Of a DNA stretch of 64,000 nt, positions 63,900-64,000 are shown one piece after another. Numbering within the stretch: the first letter of the stretch is position 1; each line of letters starts with the position of its first letter. Source of the DNA: JAJYRX01 sp041655275 (GTDB lineage Bacteria; Pseudomonadota; Gammaproteobacteria; Burkholderiales; Burkholderiaceae_B); NCBI GenBank assembly GCA_041655275.1, contig JBBAFU010000010.1, positions 55,627 to 119,626 of the forward strand, in the 5' to 3' direction. The notes beneath the pieces were generated by a model. It searched no databases. It was not told where the DNA came from and saw only the letters and a program-made list of their open reading frames with translations. Both the position numbers and the translations under genes were made by a program.

Positions 63900-64000
63900 T
63901 TCGCGGGGCACAGCACTGGGGTTAACCCGGATTTGTTGGGGCAGACCACAGGTGCAGGACCCGCAGGAAAGCAGTACACGAAGTTGTGCAAGTGGTGGTG
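63900..64000 (+). other. Unassigned leader or RNA at the right edge
   Basis: I see no tRNA, rRNA or known small RNA signature and no convincing start codon until the very end, where AGGAAAG (about 63966-63972) precedes a possible TTG in the last bases. It may be a long untranslated leader. The stretch 63786-63862 holds only the rng promoter region. Confidence 0.3.

Overview
This is a gene-dense, high-GC chromosomal segment of a Gram-negative bacterium, most likely a betaproteobacterium of the order Burkholderiales (Bordetella/Alcaligenaceae-like). The pointers are the truB-typA order, the rpsF-priB-rpsR-rplI-dnaB operon, the hpnCDE squalene genes, KdkA, MsbA and several glycosyltransferases for lipopolysaccharide, and a FolE2-type GTP cyclohydrolase. 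The placement is inferred from gene content and order, not from a database search. Almost all of the window is ordinary housekeeping DNA. The only mobile DNA I can support is one TnpB-only insertion sequence (about 40.59-41.84 kb).

Layout. 0-3.2 kb: end of truB, typA, and a LOG-family hydrolase on the minus strand. 3.2-8.5 kb: polA, then a Na/phosphate symporter-like protein and HtpX on the minus strand. 8.6-14.5 kb: an EamA transporter, sulfurtransferase, xseB-ispA-dxs (isoprenoid precursors) and folE2. 14.5-18.3 kb: tenA on the minus strand, then rpsF-priB-rpsR-rplI-dnaB behind an extended -10 promoter and a structured leader. 18.3-22 kb (minus): pdxA, a PIN-PhoH ATPase, a Bcp-type peroxiredoxin and an Mth938-like protein. 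22.1-26 kb: alaC-hom-thrC, an amino-acid operon. 26-29.1 kb (minus): hpnC-hpnD-hpnE, turning farnesyl diphosphate into squalene. 29.2-36.5 kb: alr, an SDR oxidoreductase, radA, a TauE/SafE permease, a large FtsX-like permease and kdkA. 36.6-40.6 kb: potFGHI-like polyamine uptake operon. 40.6-41.8 kb: the TnpB element. 41.9-45 kb: rpiA-phoU, then yggX and argA on the minus strand. 45.1-52.5 kb: hrpA and dnaE. 52.5-61.8 kb: a surface-glycan cluster of three GT4 and one GT2 glycosyltransferases and two CE4 deacetylases, a YdcF-like protein and a GT9 on the minus strand, and msbA. 61.9-64 kb: a small lipoprotein, rng on the minus strand, and an unassigned leader at the right edge.

How the genes work together. 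dxs, ispA and hpnCDE together cover the committed first step of isoprenoid synthesis, farnesyl diphosphate synthesis and squalene synthesis; no squalene-hopene cyclase is in the window. kdkA, the glycosyltransferases, the GT9 and msbA fit lipopolysaccharide core assembly and export. Genes are tightly packed, with many 4-nt start/stop overlaps and several overlapping convergent 3' ends. No gap of 300 bases or more lacks a gene.

The most interesting signals are: (1) the TnpB element, whose protein keeps all RuvC and zinc-finger residues but appears to have lost a block of its N-terminal domain, and whose right end forms a palindrome with the flanking guide position; (2) at least five genes (dxs, hpnC, dnaE, a CE4 deacetylase and rng) with a -10-like hexamer 5-8 nt before the start codon and no Shine-Dalgarno, suggesting leaderless mRNAs; (3) an AT-rich, rare-codon island exactly over the G3 motif of typA; (4) an in-frame 15-bp tandem repeat in alr; and (5) the structured rpsF leader. 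I found no convincing new multi-gene system.
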